From the NCBI RefSeq assembly GCF_040732315.1, contig NZ_CP160388.1:3376494-3440493 (forward strand): a DNA stretch of 64,000 bases, read 5' to 3'. A program made the position numbers and the translations under genes. The stretch comes from Oryzisolibacter sp. LB2S (GTDB taxonomy: Bacteria; Pseudomonadota; Gammaproteobacteria; Burkholderiales; Burkholderiaceae_C). Under the pieces are notes generated by a model. That model had not been told where the DNA came from. It worked only from the letters and a program-made list of their open reading frames with translations, and ran no database searches. Positions 20,839 to 29,890 of this stretch are shown piece after piece. The stretch's first letter is position 1, and every line of letters begins with the position of its first letter.

Positions 20839-21878
20839 CCGACCGCCCCGCCTCCCTCACGCCCGCGCCCGGCGGCTACGCCGACTGGCTGGCCGAGCTC
20901 AAGGCGCGCATCCATGGCGCCCAGCAGCGCGCGGCGCTGGCCGTGAACCGCGAGCTGGTGCTGCTGTACTGGCAGATCGGCAGCGACATCCTCGAGCGCC
21001 AGCAGCGCGAGGGCTGGGGCGCCAAGGTGATCGAGCGCCTGGCGCATGACCTGCGCACGGCGTTTCCGGACATGAAGGGGTTTTCGCGGGCCAACCTGCT
21101 GTACATGCGCGCCTTTGCCCAGGCCTGGCCTGACAGCGCAATCGTCCAACAGGCTGTTGGACATTTGCCCTGGGGGCACAACCTGGTGCTGCTCAGCAAG
21201 CTCAAGAACCCCGAGCAGCGCCTGGCCTACGCCGAGCGTGCCATCACCCATGGCTGGTCGCGCAATGTGCTGGAAATGCATATCGAAACCCGGTTGCTCG
21301 AGCGCGAGGGCAAGGCAGTCACCAATTTCGACCTGCGCCTGCCGGCATCGGGTACGGACCTGGCCCGCCAATCGCTCAAGGATCCGTATCTGTTCGACTT
21401 TCTGCGCATCGGCGAAGAGGCTGGAGAGCGGGAAATCGAGGCCGCCCTGGTGCAGCACATCACGCAGTTCCTGCTGGAACTCGGCGCCGGCTTTGCCTTT
21501 GTCGGCCGCCAGGTGCTGTTGGACGTGGGCGGCGACGAGTTTTTCATCGACCTGCTGTTCTACCACCTCAAGCTGCGCTGCTATGTGGTGATCGAGCTCA
21601 AGGGCGGCAAGTTCAAGCCCGAGCACCTGGGGCAGCTGGGTTTCTACCTCACGGCCGTGGACCGCCAGATCAAGAGCGAGCACGACAACCCCACCATTGG
21701 CCTGCTGCTGTGCAAGAGCAAGAACAAGGTCGTCGCCGAATACGCGCTGGGCGACAAGGCCCAGCCCATGGGCGTTGCCGAGTACAAGCTGCTGCAGTCC
21801 CTGCCCGCAGAGCTGCAGACCAGCCTGCCCAGCATCGAGCAGATCGAGGCCGAGCTCGCCGAGCGCGACAGGCCGTGA
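20835..21878 (+). CDS. YhcG/DUF1016-type PD-(D/E)XK nuclease inside the Hsp70 cassette
   Basis: A 347-residue protein. The N-terminal DUF1016 helical domain (about residues 12-165) includes LVLLYWQIGSDIL, FSRANLLYMRAFA and LPWGHNLVLLSKL. The C-terminal nuclease domain has D239 (FFIDLLFYH), then VVIELK with E254 and K256, the PD-(D/E)XK catalytic set, followed by KPEHLGQLGFYL. YhcG homologues often sit with type I restriction systems or defence islands. Here the gene is wedged between two Hsp70 genes: it overlaps the first by 4 bases and ends 1 base before the next ATG. Base composition looks slightly less GC-rich than the flanking genes. Confidence 0.9.
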   Translation: MTDRPASLTPAPGGYADWLAELKARIHGAQQRAALAVNRELVLLYWQIGSDILERQQREGWGAKVIERLAHDLRTAFPDMKGFSRANLLYMRAFAQAWPDSAIVQQAVGHLPWGHNLVLLSKLKNPEQRLAYAERAITHGWSRNVLEMHIETRLLEREGKAVTNFDLRLPASGTDLARQSLKDPYLFDFLRIGEEAGEREIEAALVQHITQFLLELGAGFAFVGRQVLLDVGGDEFFIDLLFYHLKLRCYVVIELKGGKFKPEHLGQLGFYLTAVDRQIKSEHDNPTIGLLLCKSKNKVVAEYALGDKAQPMGVAEYKLLQSLPAELQTSLPSIEQIEAELAERDRP

Positions 21879-21879
21879 C

Positions 21880-24768
21880 ATGAACGCAGAACACCCCCCC
21901 TCCCCCGCACGCTTTGCCATCGGCATCGACCTGGGCACCAGCCACACCGTCGTGGCCCATGTGCCGCTGGCCGGCGGTACGGGCGACATTGCCCTGCTGC
22001 CCATCGCCCAGCGCGTCTCGGCCGCGGAGGTTGAGGCCCTGACGCTGCTGCCCTCCACGCGCTACCAGGGCACGCCCGATGAGCTTGGCGCGGCCTGGGG
22101 CACGCCCTGGCCGCCGCAGGGCGCAAGCGAACAGGCCCCGGCCGTCATCGGCCGCTGGGCGCGCGAGCTGGGCGCCGCCGTGCCCGCGCGCCTGGTGGCA
22201 AGCGCCAAGAGCTGGCTGTCGCACGCCGGCGTGGACCGCACGGCGCCGATCCTGCCCTGGGGCGCGCCCGAGGGGGTGGAGAAGATTTCGCCGCTTGCGG
22301 CCTCGGCCTCGTACCTGGCCCATGTGCGCGCGGCCTGGGATGCGGCCCACCCCGATGCGCAGCTCGCCGAGCAGGCCGTGGTGCTCACCGTGCCGGCCTC
22401 GTTCGACGAGGGCGCGCGCGCGCTCACGCTCGAGGCCGCGCGCCTGGCGGGCCTGCCGGCGGTGCAGCTGCTCGAGGAACCCAAGGCCGCCTTTCACGAC
22501 TGGCTGGTGCTGCAGGGCGAGCGCCTGGCTGCCGAGCTCGCCGACTGCCGCCTGGTGCTGGTGGTGGACGTGGGCGGCGGCACCACGGACCTGACGCTGA
22601 TCCGCGTCGAGCCTGCCGAGGATGGCGGCCTGCCGCGCCTCACGCGCAGCGCCGTGGGCGAGCATTTGATGCTGGGCGGCGACAACATGGACCTGACGCT
22701 CGCCCACCGGCTCGAACCGCAGTTTGCCCAGGACGGCGAGCGCCTGCCCGCGGCGCGCTTTGCCCAGCTGGTGCAGCGCTGCCGCCTGGCCAAGGAGCAG
22801 CTCCTGGCCGAGGATGCGCCCGAATCGGTCACGGTGACGCTGCTCGGCGGCGGCTCCAGGCTGCTCGCGCAGTCGCGCTCGGCCCGGCTCACGCGCGGCG
22901 ACGTGCTGCACTGCGTGGTCGAGGGCTTTCTGCCGCCGGCGCGCCTGGATGAGCCGCCGGCGCGGCGCCAGGGCGCGCTGCGCGGCCTGGGCCTGCCCTA
23001 CCCGGCCGATGCCGCCATCACCCGGCATCTGGCGCAGTTTCTCGCCCGGCATGCGGGCGGGGCACTGCCTGATGCATTGCCCGATGCGCTGCTGCTCAAC
23101 GGCGGCGTGTTCCACGCCCATGCGCTCGCGCAGCGCCTGCAGGAGCAGCTGGCCGCCTGGCGCGGCGCGCCGCTGCGCCTGCTGCACAACCCGCACCCAG
23201 ACTGGGCCGTGGCGCGCGGCGCGGCCGCCCATGGGCTGGCGCAATATCAATCAAACAGGCCTACAGCGCCCGCCAGACAAGCGCGAGCAGCTACAACAAC
23301 CATAGTGCCACGCATAGGCGGCGGCGCCGCGCGCAGCTACTGGCTGGTGCTGCCGGCCAAGACGGGCGCCGCCCCCCAGGGCATCTGCCTGCTGCCACGC
23401 GGCACCGAGGAGGGCACGCGCATCACCCTGACCGGCCGGCGCTTTGCGCTGCAGCTCGGCCAGCCCGTGCGCTTTGCGCTCGTGGCGCGCAGCCAGGGCC
23501 AGGCCCAGGCCGGGCAGATGGCGCCGCTCGAGGGCGAGGGCTGGGTGGAGCTGCCGCCGCTGGCCACCGTGCTGCCCGCACCCGAGGGCCGCGCCACGGC
23601 GCGCGTCGAGGTGCAGCTGCAGGCCTGCATGAGCGAGGTCGGCGTGCTGGAGCTGCGCTGCATCGACGCGCAGGATGGAGCGCAGTCCTGGCTGCTGCCG
23701 TTTGCCGTGCGCGGGGCCGGCCCTCACCCCACCCCTCTCCCAGAGGGAGAGGGAGATGAAAACCCAGCCGACCGATCGCCCTCGCCCCTATGGGGAGAGA
23801 GCCTGCCCCCGGCTCGAACGGGGGGGGGCGTGAGGGGCCAGCCGCAGCCGGCCATCGACCTGATCGACCGCATCTACGGCAACCAGAGCCAGGAGGTGAG
23901 CGCCAAAGAGGTGCGCCAGCTGCGCCAGTCGCTCGAGAAACTCCTCGGCCCGCGCGAGGGCTGGGGCTTGGCGCTGCTGCGCACGCTGTTCGACGCGCTG
24001 CTCGCGCGCGCCAGGCGCCGCCGGCGCTCGCCCGAGCATGAGCGTGCCTGGCTCAACCTGGCCGGTTGGTGCCTGCGCCCGGGCCTGGGGGCCGAGCTCG
24101 ACGGCTGGCGCGTGCAGCAGCTCTGGCAGCTCTACGCCCAGGGCCTGGGCCATGCGAGCGAGGCCGCCAACTGGACCGAATGGTGGGTGCTGTGGCGCCG
24201 CGTGGCCGCGGGCCTGGACGAGGCGCAGCAGATGCAGGTGCTCGAGGACGTGGCCGCCTGCATGCAAAAGACCGTGCAGCGCAGCGCCCGCGCGCGCTGG
24301 GGCAGCTACGACGACATGCTGCGCCTGTTTGCCGCCATGGAGGCCGTGCCCTGGCAGTACCGCCAGGAGATGGGGCAGTGGATGCTGGAGCGCCTCTCGC
24401 GCCCGGACGAACCAACGCAGACCTGGTGGGCCATTGGGCGCCTGGCGGCGCGCGCGCCGCTTGCGGCCAACGCCCACCTCGTGATGCCGCCCGATGCAGC
24501 GCAGGAGTTTCTGGACGCCACGCTGGCGCAGGACTGGCGCAAAAACGAGCACGCCATGTTTGCCGCCGTGCAGATCGCGCGCATGACGGGCGAGCGCACG
24601 CTGGACCTCGACGCGACCCAGCGCGCGCGCGTGCTCGCCAAGCTGCAGGCCAGCGGCGCGCCCGAGCGCTGGCTGGCCCTCGTGGCGCAGGTGCAGGAGC
24701 TCAGTGCCGAGGACCGCCAGCGCAGCCTGGGCGACAGCCTGCCGCCGGGACTGGTGCTGGTGGCGTGA
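21880..24768 (+). CDS. Hsp70-family protein with C-terminal DUF3731-like region
   Basis: A 962-residue protein. The Hsp70 nucleotide-binding domain begins at [30 protein letters not shown] is phosphate-2, [14 protein letters not shown] matches the first Hsp70, and LLNGGVFHAHALAQRL is the adenosine region. A beta-rich part extends to about residue 610. An in-frame palindromic-repeat linker (about 615-653) follows, then a helical Trp/Arg-rich domain (about 660-962; LINLIYG-type start, NLAGWCLRPGLGAELDGWR, WTEWWVLWRRV) that I take as DUF3731. The ATG at 21880 is 1 base after the nuclease stop. Hsp70b and the nuclease are thus probably translated from the same mRNA. Confidence 0.85.
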   Translation: MNAEHPPSPARFAIGIDLGTSHTVVAHVPLAGGTGDIALLPIAQRVSAAEVEALTLLPSTRYQGTPDELGAAWGTPWPPQGASEQAPAVIGRWARELGAAVPARLVASAKSWLSHAGVDRTAPILPWGAPEGVEKISPLAASASYLAHVRAAWDAAHPDAQLAEQAVVLTVPASFDEGARALTLEAARLAGLPAVQLLEEPKAAFHDWLVLQGERLAAELADCRLVLVVDVGGGTTDLTLIRVEPAEDGGLPRLTRSAVGEHLMLGGDNMDLTLAHRLEPQFAQDGERLPAARFAQLVQRCRLAKEQLLAEDAPESVTVTLLGGGSRLLAQSRSARLTRGDVLHCVVEGFLPPARLDEPPARRQGALRGLGLPYPADAAITRHLAQFLARHAGGALPDALPDALLLNGGVFHAHALAQRLQEQLAAWRGAPLRLLHNPHPDWAVARGAAAHGLAQYQSNRPTAPARQARAATTTIVPRIGGGAARSYWLVLPAKTGAAPQGICLLPRGTEEGTRITLTGRRFALQLGQPVRFALVARSQGQAQAGQMAPLEGEGWVELPPLATVLPAPEGRATARVEVQLQACMSEVGVLELRCIDAQDGAQSWLLPFAVRGAGPHPTPLPEGEGDENPADRSPSPLWGESLPPARTGGGVRGQPQPAIDLIDRIYGNQSQEVSAKEVRQLRQSLEKLLGPREGWGLALLRTLFDALLARARRRRRSPEHERAWLNLAGWCLRPGLGAELDGWRVQQLWQLYAQGLGHASEAANWTEWWVLWRRVAAGLDEAQQMQVLEDVAACMQKTVQRSARARWGSYDDMLRLFAAMEAVPWQYRQEMGQWMLERLSRPDEPTQTWWAIGRLAARAPLAANAHLVMPPDAAQEFLDATLAQDWRKNEHAMFAAVQIARMTGERTLDLDATQRARVLAKLQASGAPERWLALVAQVQELSAEDRQRSLGDSLPPGLVLVA
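23251..23300 (-). repeat. Dispersed palindromic repeat, reverse copy inside the second Hsp70
   Basis: On the minus strand: GTTGTAGCTGCTCGCGCTTG, TCTGGC, GGGCGCTGTAGGCCTGTTTGA. The gene reads it in antisense as Q-S-N-R-P-T-A-P-A-R-Q-A-R-A-A-T-T-T, near the end of the nucleotide-binding domain. It is the only copy in antisense to its host gene. Confidence 0.65.
23723..23837. repeat. Intragenic inverted-repeat element in the Hsp70 linker
   Basis: The element starts CCCTCACCCC and ends GTGAGGGGCC, with CCCTCTCCC-AGA-GGGAGAGGG inside. It is read in frame as PHPTPLPEGEG plus a Pro/Gly/Ser-rich tail. A related element lies in priA at 61905-61997. It adds about 38 residues between the beta domain and the helical C-terminal domain. 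Confidence 0.75.
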
Positions 24769-24780
24769 TCCTGTGCCGCG

Positions 24781-26244
24781 TCAGGGGTTCAGCCATTGCC
24801 GGAGCGCGGCGCGGTAGCTGCGGTCGAAGCGGCCGTAGAAGTCCAGCCCATCGGGCCGGTCGCAGCGGGCGTTGCCGCCATGGAGCTGCCCGGCCAGATA
24901 GCGCGTGGCGCCAATGGTGACGAAGATGCCCGATCCGCTGCTGCCCAGCTCGGTGCTGCCCTGCTGCCAGTCCACACGCAGGAAGTTGCCCGCGATGCCG
25001 CTGGCGCTGCAGCTCGATTCCGTGCAGCTGCTGTAGCCCAGCAGCGTGCCCAGGCTGAGCTTGAGCGGCTCGCCGTCGGCATGGTGCAGACCGGCCAGCG
25101 CCTGGCCCACGGGCACACCGCCGTAGTACGAGCCCGCATAGATGACGCTCGCCGGCACGGTGGCGTTGAGCCGCATGAAGGCCGTGTCGGTGTCGGCCGA
25201 GGCATAGAGCAAGGTGGCGCCGCCGACGAGAGTCCGCCGCGCCGGGCTGGCCGCCGCGCTGCCGCAGCTCTCTGAGCGGTACAGCCATTCGGTCTCCAGC
25301 GTGGAGGCCACGGCCTGGCTCGGTATGCAATGCTGGGCGCTCAGAAAGTACGGCGTGCCGCTCGACGCCATGTCGTTGAGCAGCGTGCCCGTGCAGAAAT
25401 AGAACTTGTCGTCCTCGGCCTTGTAGGTCATGCGCGCGACGGAGCGGCTTTGCTCGAGGTAATCGGGGTGGCAGCTCACGTCCACCTGGCAGCCCACGGC
25501 GGCGGCCTTGGTGATCACGGCGTTTTCCGCCTCGGCCGCCGTCATGAACAGATGCGCGAGCCGCGGCACGGCCAGCCGCACGGCGGCGGGATGGGCGCCG
25601 GCGGGTATCTCGACCTCGAGCGTGGCCTCGTCGCTGCGCGAGTCGGGCCCCCAGTAGGTGCGCGCGATCTCGTCGCTCACGCCCGCGCTCGCATTGCGTG
25701 CGGCCAGGGCCTGCAGCTGCTGGGCGTCCACCTCATGAACGGCGTCGGCCGCACCCACGAAGCGCAGCAGCGCCCCCGGCGGCAGGCCCTGCACCAGCAC
25801 GCCCAGGCGCAGCCCACGCGCCCCCTGGGCGGCAAAGCGCAGCGCCGCCACCTGCGTGCCGCGCGCCGTGGTCTGCCAGTGCAGCAGGGCCGATGTGGCG
25901 GCAACGCTGGCCGTCTCGGGCAGCGCGCGCGCCTGGCCGATCTGGCGCGGCGCGCCCGCGTCCACGGGCGCAGCCGCCATGCGCTGGCCGGACGGCAGGG
26001 GCCCGAGCGCAATCACCGCCGCGGCGCCGGCCGGGGCGCGGGCCAGCGCGCCCGAGGCCTGCGGCATGGCGGGCGCAGCCTTGGGCTCGTAGGGCTCTAT
26101 GCGCTCGCTCCACACCGGTGTGATGGCGTCGCCGCCGCCCGCGGTGTCGCCACCGCCGCCGCCACCACCGCAGGCGACCAGCAGCAGCGCGAGCGGCAGG
26201 GTGCAGGCCCCTGCCCTGCCGATCCTCATGTGGTCATTGCTCAT
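24781..26244 (-). CDS. Secreted trypsin-like serine protease, lysyl-endopeptidase-like, lipoprotein
   Basis: A 487-residue protein. AAAGGAG precedes the ATG at 26244. The signal ends in the lipobox LLVAC followed by a Gly run. A propeptide-like region (about residues 40-250) precedes the S1 domain. CQVDVSCHPDY, CTGTLLND, FLSAQHC (His), DTDTAFMRLN (Asp) and GSSGSGIFV (Ser) give the catalytic triad in the order and spacing of Achromobacter lysyl endopeptidase and related S1 enzymes. At least eight Cys in the protease part suggest disulfides. The gene is convergent with the Hsp70 cassette, 12 bases away. Cleavage specificity cannot be read with confidence. Confidence 0.87.
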   Translation of the reverse strand: MSNDHMRIGRAGACTLPLALLLVACGGGGGGGDTAGGGDAITPVWSERIEPYEPKAAPAMPQASGALARAPAGAAAVIALGPLPSGQRMAAAPVDAGAPRQIGQARALPETASVAATSALLHWQTTARGTQVAALRFAAQGARGLRLGVLVQGLPPGALLRFVGAADAVHEVDAQQLQALAARNASAGVSDEIARTYWGPDSRSDEATLEVEIPAGAHPAAVRLAVPRLAHLFMTAAEAENAVITKAAAVGCQVDVSCHPDYLEQSRSVARMTYKAEDDKFYFCTGTLLNDMASSGTPYFLSAQHCIPSQAVASTLETEWLYRSESCGSAAASPARRTLVGGATLLYASADTDTAFMRLNATVPASVIYAGSYYGGVPVGQALAGLHHADGEPLKLSLGTLLGYSSCTESSCSASGIAGNFLRVDWQQGSTELGSSGSGIFVTIGATRYLAGQLHGGNARCDRPDGLDFYGRFDRSYRAALRQWLNP

Positions 26245-26274
26245 GACGCGCTCCTTTGATCGATGGCGACGACT

Positions 26275-26847
26275 CTACTTCGCGAGCGACTTGAGTGCCA
26301 GCTTGATGCCCTCGCTCACGCCCACATCGGCAGGCAGGGCCTTGAGGGCGCTCGCGGCCTCCTTGTCGTTGTAGCCCAGGGCCAGCAGCGCCTGCAGGAT
26401 GTCGGCCTGTGCGTCGCTCACGGCCTGGGCGCGCGCGCCCATGTCGGCGCCGAGCTTGCCCTTCAATTCCAGCAGCAGGCGCTCGGCCGTCTTCTTGCCT
26501 ATGCCCGGCACCTTGACGAGGCGCCCCGCCTCCTGCAGCGACACGGCCTGCGCCAGATCCGCCACGCCCATGCCCGAGAGGATGGACAGTGCCGTGCGCG
26601 GGCCCACGCCGCTGACCTTGATGAGCTCGCGAAACGCCTGGCGCTCGGCCTGCGTGGCAAAGCCGTAGAGCAGCTGCGCGTCCTCGCGCACGATGAACTG
26701 GGTCAGCAGGCTGACGCGCTCGCCCACGGCCGGCAGGTTGTAGAAGGTGCTCATGGGCACCAGCACCTCGTAGCCCACGCCGTGGCAGTCCAGCAGCACC
26801 TCGGGGGGGTTCTTCTCCAGCAGTGCGCCGGTCAATTTGCCTATCAT
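26275..26847 (-). CDS. ruvA: Holliday junction DNA-binding protein RuvA
   Basis: A 190-residue protein of standard length. [28 protein letters not shown] is the N-terminal OB fold, split here by its strands. [19 protein letters not shown] and [20 protein letters not shown] are the two helix-hairpin-helix motifs, and a C-terminal domain ([19 protein letters not shown]) contacts RuvB. RuvA holds the four-way junction open for RuvB. It is divergent from phoH, with 49 bases between the start codons. Confidence 0.97.
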   Translation of the reverse strand: MIGKLTGALLEKNPPEVLLDCHGVGYEVLVPMSTFYNLPAVGERVSLLTQFIVREDAQLLYGFATQAERQAFRELIKVSGVGPRTALSILSGMGVADLAQAVSLQEAGRLVKVPGIGKKTAERLLLELKGKLGADMGARAQAVSDAQADILQALLALGYNDKEAASALKALPADVGVSEGIKLALKSLAK

Positions 26848-26896
26848 GCGAATCCTTTGCCGCGCCGCGCGCGGCCCATTCACGGAATTATCAAGC

Positions 26897-27847
26897 GTGA
26901 TACTGCGCCACACCTTCACCCCCCACAACAATCTGCGCCTGACCCATTTGTGCGGCCCCGCCGACCAGCATCTGCGCACCATAGAGAACGCGCTGCAGGT
27001 CAAGATCGCCCACCGCCACGAGCAGTTCAAGGTGGACGGCCCCAAGGTCCGCGCCACCCAGGCCATGGAGCTCTTGCAGGCGCTCTACGAGATGGCCGAC
27101 CACGCCATCCGCGAGGACCACCTGCAGCTCATGCTGGCCGGCGACAGCGCCATGCGCGAGGACGACGAGGGCGCCGTGCACCTGACCACGCGCCGCAGCG
27201 ACCTGCGCGCGCGCACGCCCAACCAGAGCGTGTACCTGCACAACATCGCCACGCACGACATCACCTTCGGCATAGGCCCGGCGGGCACGGGCAAGACCTA
27301 TCTGGCCGTGGCCTGCGCCGTCGATGCGCTCGAGCGCCAGGCCGTGCAGCGCATCGTGCTCACGCGCCCGGCCGTGGAGGCCGGCGAGCGCCTGGGCTTT
27401 CTGCCCGGCGACCTCACGCAGAAGGTCGACCCGTATCTGCGCCCGCTGTACGACGCGCTCTACGAGCTCATGGGCTTTGACCGCGTGCAAAAGGCCTTCG
27501 AGCGCAACACGTTGGAGATCGCGCCGCTGGCCTTCATGCGCGGCCGCACCCTGAACAACGCCTTCGTGATCCTGGACGAGGCGCAGAACACCACACCCGA
27601 GCAGATGAAGATGTTCTTGACGCGCATCGGCTTTGGCGCGCGCGCCGTGGTCACGGGCGACGTGAGCCAGATCGACCTGCCCAAGGGCAGCATGAGCGGA
27701 CTCATCGACGCCGAGCGCGTCCTGAAGCGCGTGCAGGGCATTGCCGTGACGCGCTTTTCCAGCTCCGACGTGGTGCGCCACCCGCTCGTGGCGCGCATCG
27801 TCGACGCCTACGACGCCCAGCGCAGCCGCCGCGGCGCAGGGGAATGA
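26897..27847 (+). CDS. PhoH-like ATPase
   Basis: A 316-residue protein. [15 protein letters not shown] (Walker A from about residue 127) and [24 protein letters not shown] (Walker B, split here) are PhoH signatures. The N-terminal KH-like part includes the start [18 protein letters not shown] start at 26897 was chosen because homologues begin there; ATG 26837 would overlap the ruvA start region. PhoH proteins are ATP-binding, linked to RNA helicase or RNase roles and typically cotranscribed with ybeY, which follows after 264 bases. Confidence 0.93.
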   Translation: MILRHTFTPHNNLRLTHLCGPADQHLRTIENALQVKIAHRHEQFKVDGPKVRATQAMELLQALYEMADHAIREDHLQLMLAGDSAMREDDEGAVHLTTRRSDLRARTPNQSVYLHNIATHDITFGIGPAGTGKTYLAVACAVDALERQAVQRIVLTRPAVEAGERLGFLPGDLTQKVDPYLRPLYDALYELMGFDRVQKAFERNTLEIAPLAFMRGRTLNNAFVILDEAQNTTPEQMKMFLTRIGFGARAVVTGDVSQIDLPKGSMSGLIDAERVLKRVQGIAVTRFSSSDVVRHPLVARIVDAYDAQRSRRGAGE

Positions 27848-27872
27848 GCCCAGCGTTTCGCCCTGGCCCTGC

Positions 27873-28027
27873 CGTCATCCCCGCCCCTTCGCCATCACCG
27901 CTCCTTTGTCACCCCCGCCCCCTTCGTCACCCCCGCCCCCTTCGTCATCCCCGCGAACGCGGGGATCCACACCCACCCACATGCACCGCCCCCAAGGCCC
28001 ATGGGGCCCCGCCACCACGGGGATGAC
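27873..28027. repeat. REP-like cluster with 18-base tandem repeat between phoH and ybeY
   Basis: Two 18-base units (GTCACCCCCGCCCCCTTC at 27908 and 27926) lead directly into a full GTCATCCCCGC-GAAC-GCGGGGATCC hairpin at 27944-27968. Its inverted partner GGGGATGAC lies at 28019-28027, and a half copy at 27873. Together they fill most of the gap. Confidence 0.75.
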
Positions 28028-28065
28028 GGAATGCCGATGCGCGCGGATGGCGCTGTTGATATATA

Positions 28066-28114
28066 TTTTTGATAGCTGCCCGCGCTTACATGCCGGGCGC
28101 TGGAGGCCAAAATG
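28066..28114 (+). repeat. Dispersed palindromic repeat providing the ybeY start codon
   Basis: TTTTTGATAGCTGCCCGCGC, TTACATGCC, then GGGCGCTGGAGGCCAAAATG. The final ATG (28112) is the ybeY start. AGGCC is the nearest purine-rich stretch, so the right arm also takes the place of a ribosome-binding site. Confidence 0.8.
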
Positions 28115-28564
28115 GCATTGAATCACCTGACCCTGTCCCTGCAGTTCGCCCCCGAGGCCGCGGCGCACCGCGCCCAGCTGCCGCGCCACAAGGTCACGCG
28201 CTGGATACGCCACGCACTGGCGCTGGACGCCGAGATCACCGTGCGCATCGTCGGAGCCGACGAGGGCCAGCGCCTGAACCGCGAGTTCCGCCACAAGGAC
28301 TACGCCACCAATGTGCTGACCTTCGACTACCAGCAGGAGCCCACCGTGCTCGCCGACCTGGTGCTCTGCGCCCCCGTGGTCGAGCGCGAGGCGCGCGAGC
28401 AGGGCAAGACGCTCGAGGAGCATTACGCCCACCTGCTCGTGCACGGCACGCTGCACGCCCAGGGCTGGGACCACGAGACCAGCGAGGAGGACGCCCAGGA
28501 GATGGAGGCCTACGAGACCGCCATCCTGCAGGAGCTCGGCTTTGCCGACCCCTACGGCGGCTGA
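28112..28564 (+). CDS. ybeY: Endoribonuclease YbeY (16S rRNA maturation)
   Basis: A 150-residue metalloprotein. [11 protein letters not shown] (H111, H115, H121) is the zinc-binding H-x3-H-x5-H motif; [18 protein letters not shown] is the conserved core before it. YbeY takes part in 16S rRNA 3'-end maturation and 70S ribosome quality control. The start lies at the right end of a dispersed repeat copy. phoH upstream is the usual partner; corC/lnt, the usual next genes, are replaced here by a TSUP permease. Confidence 0.95.
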   Translation: MALNHLTLSLQFAPEAAAHRAQLPRHKVTRWIRHALALDAEITVRIVGADEGQRLNREFRHKDYATNVLTFDYQQEPTVLADLVLCAPVVEREAREQGKTLEEHYAHLLVHGTLHAQGWDHETSEEDAQEMEAYETAILQELGFADPYGG

Positions 28565-28617
28565 GCACAGCGCCACAAGGGCGTTGCGCCAGCGGCAACG
28601 CCCATGGTCCACGCCCC

Positions 28618-28623
28618 TACCAT
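28618..28623 (+). promoter_or_regulatory. -10-like box directly before the TSUP gene
   Basis: TACCAT, 6 bases, then ATG at 28630, without a Shine-Dalgarno. It is a candidate leaderless promoter by position. Confidence 0.35.
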
Positions 28624-28629
28624 CGGCCC

Positions 28630-29382
28630 ATGTTTGAAACCATCCTGCTCCTCGTCGCCGCCTTCTTTGCCGGCACGCTCAACGCGGTGGCCGGCGGCGG
28701 CAGCTTTCTCACGCTGCCGGCGCTGATCTTTACCGGCGTGCCGCCCGTGGTGGCCAATGCCACGGGCACCGTGGCGCTGCTGCCGGGCTATGTGGCCAGC
28801 ATTGCCGGCTCGCGCGAGGACATGGAGCCCGCGCCCGGGCTGTCGCTGCGCTCGGTGGTGCTGCTGTCGCTCGTCGGCGGCGTCGTGGGCGCGGCGCTGC
28901 TGCTCGTCACCTCGGACGCGGCCTTCAGGCGCCTCATCCCCTGGCTGCTGCTGCTGGCCACGGCCATGTTCGCCTTCGGCCCGCAGCTGCGCCAATGGGC
29001 CGGCAGCCACCATGGCGACGGCCCGCCCTCGCGCCTGAAGGCCGGCACCGGCCTGCTGCTCGTGGCCGGCTACGGCGGCTACTTCAACGGCGGCATGGGC
29101 ATTCTGATGCTGGCGCTGTTCGGCCTGCTCGGTCAGACCCGGCTCAACGCCATGAACGCCATCAAGAACCTGGTCTCCACCCTGCTCACGGCGATCGCGG
29201 TGGCCATCTACGCCGTGGGCGGCATCGTGCAGTGGAAGGAGGCGCTGATCATGATGGTCGCCGCCACCCTGGGCGGCTACCTGGGCGCGCGCGGCGCGCG
29301 CCGGCTGCCGCCGGCCGTGCTGCGCTGGAGCATCGTGGGCATTGGCCTCGCGATGACGGTGCTGTTCTTCCTCAGGCAGTGA
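28630..29382 (+). CDS. TSUP/TauE-SafE family membrane transporter
   Basis: A 250-residue protein with about seven or eight hydrophobic helices. AFFAGTLNAVAGGGSFLTLPAL and the matching second-half motif GYFNGGMGILMLALFG are the paired TauE/SafE motifs. The family moves sulfite, sulfoacetate or other anions across the inner membrane. The substrate is unknown. A taurine locus lies 8 kb away but the two are not adjacent, so a link is speculative. Confidence 0.88.
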   Translation: MFETILLLVAAFFAGTLNAVAGGGSFLTLPALIFTGVPPVVANATGTVALLPGYVASIAGSREDMEPAPGLSLRSVVLLSLVGGVVGAALLLVTSDAAFRRLIPWLLLLATAMFAFGPQLRQWAGSHHGDGPPSRLKAGTGLLLVAGYGGYFNGGMGILMLALFGLLGQTRLNAMNAIKNLVSTLLTAIAVAIYAVGGIVQWKEALIMMVAATLGGYLGARGARRLPPAVLRWSIVGIGLAMTVLFFLRQ

Positions 29383-29410
29383 TTCACATCGAACCTGCCT
29401 CAAACACCCA

Positions 29411-29443
29411 TGAATCAAGCGCCGACAGCTACTGTTTTGATAG
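29411..29443 (-). repeat. Dispersed palindromic repeat, half copy
   Basis: On the minus strand ATCAAAACAGTAGCTGTCGG is followed by CGCTTGATT. Only the left arm is recognisable. It lies in the short space between the convergent TSUP and dtd genes. Confidence 0.55.
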
Positions 29444-29446
29444 TCG

Positions 29447-29890
29447 TCACGGCTCGATGCGCAGCGGAATGGTCACCGGCCCGTCGTTGACCAGGTGCAC
29501 CTGCATGTCGGCGCCAAAGCGCCCCGTGGCCACCTGCGGGTGCGCCGCGCGCGCCTGGGTGACGAAGTAGTCGTACAGGCGCTCGCCCTCGGCCGGCGCG
29601 GCGGCCTGGCTGAAGCCCGGGCGGTTGCCGCCGCGCGTGTCGGCGGCCAGCGTGAACTGGCTCACAACGAGCAGGCCGCCGCCCACGTCCTGCAGGCTGC
29701 GGTTCATCTTGCCGGCCTCGTCGGCAAAGATGCGCAGCCTGAGGATCTTGGCCAGCAGCCGGTCGGCCTGGGGCTGGCCGTCGCCCTGCTCGGCGCAGAC
29801 CAGGGCCAGCAGCCCGGCGTCGATGCGGCCGACGACCTCGCCCGCGATTTCCACGCGCGCCTGGCGCACGCGCTGCAACACGCTGATCAC
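29447..29890 (-). CDS. dtd: D-aminoacyl-tRNA deacylase
   Basis: A 147-residue protein with GTG start. [12 protein letters not shown] is the family N-terminus; [19 protein letters not shown] contains the SQFTL motif and [10 protein letters not shown] the cross-subunit Gly-Pro motif that together exclude L-amino acids. The enzyme removes D-amino acids (and glycine from tRNA-Ala) from mischarged tRNA. The first 4 bases overlap the end of the cation transporter gene, so the two are probably cotranscribed. Confidence 0.95.
   Translation of the reverse strand: MISVLQRVRQARVEIAGEVVGRIDAGLLALVCAEQGDGQPQADRLLAKILRLRIFADEAGKMNRSLQDVGGGLLVVSQFTLAADTRGGNRPGFSQAAAPAEGERLYDYFVTQARAAHPQVATGRFGADMQVHLVNDGPVTIPLRIEP

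Noticed and set aside
21144..21162. GTCCAAC-AGGCT-GTTGGAC palindrome inside the nuclease gene
   Set aside because: It codes I-V-Q-Q-A-V-G, which is the normal sequence of the family at this point, so it is probably chance.
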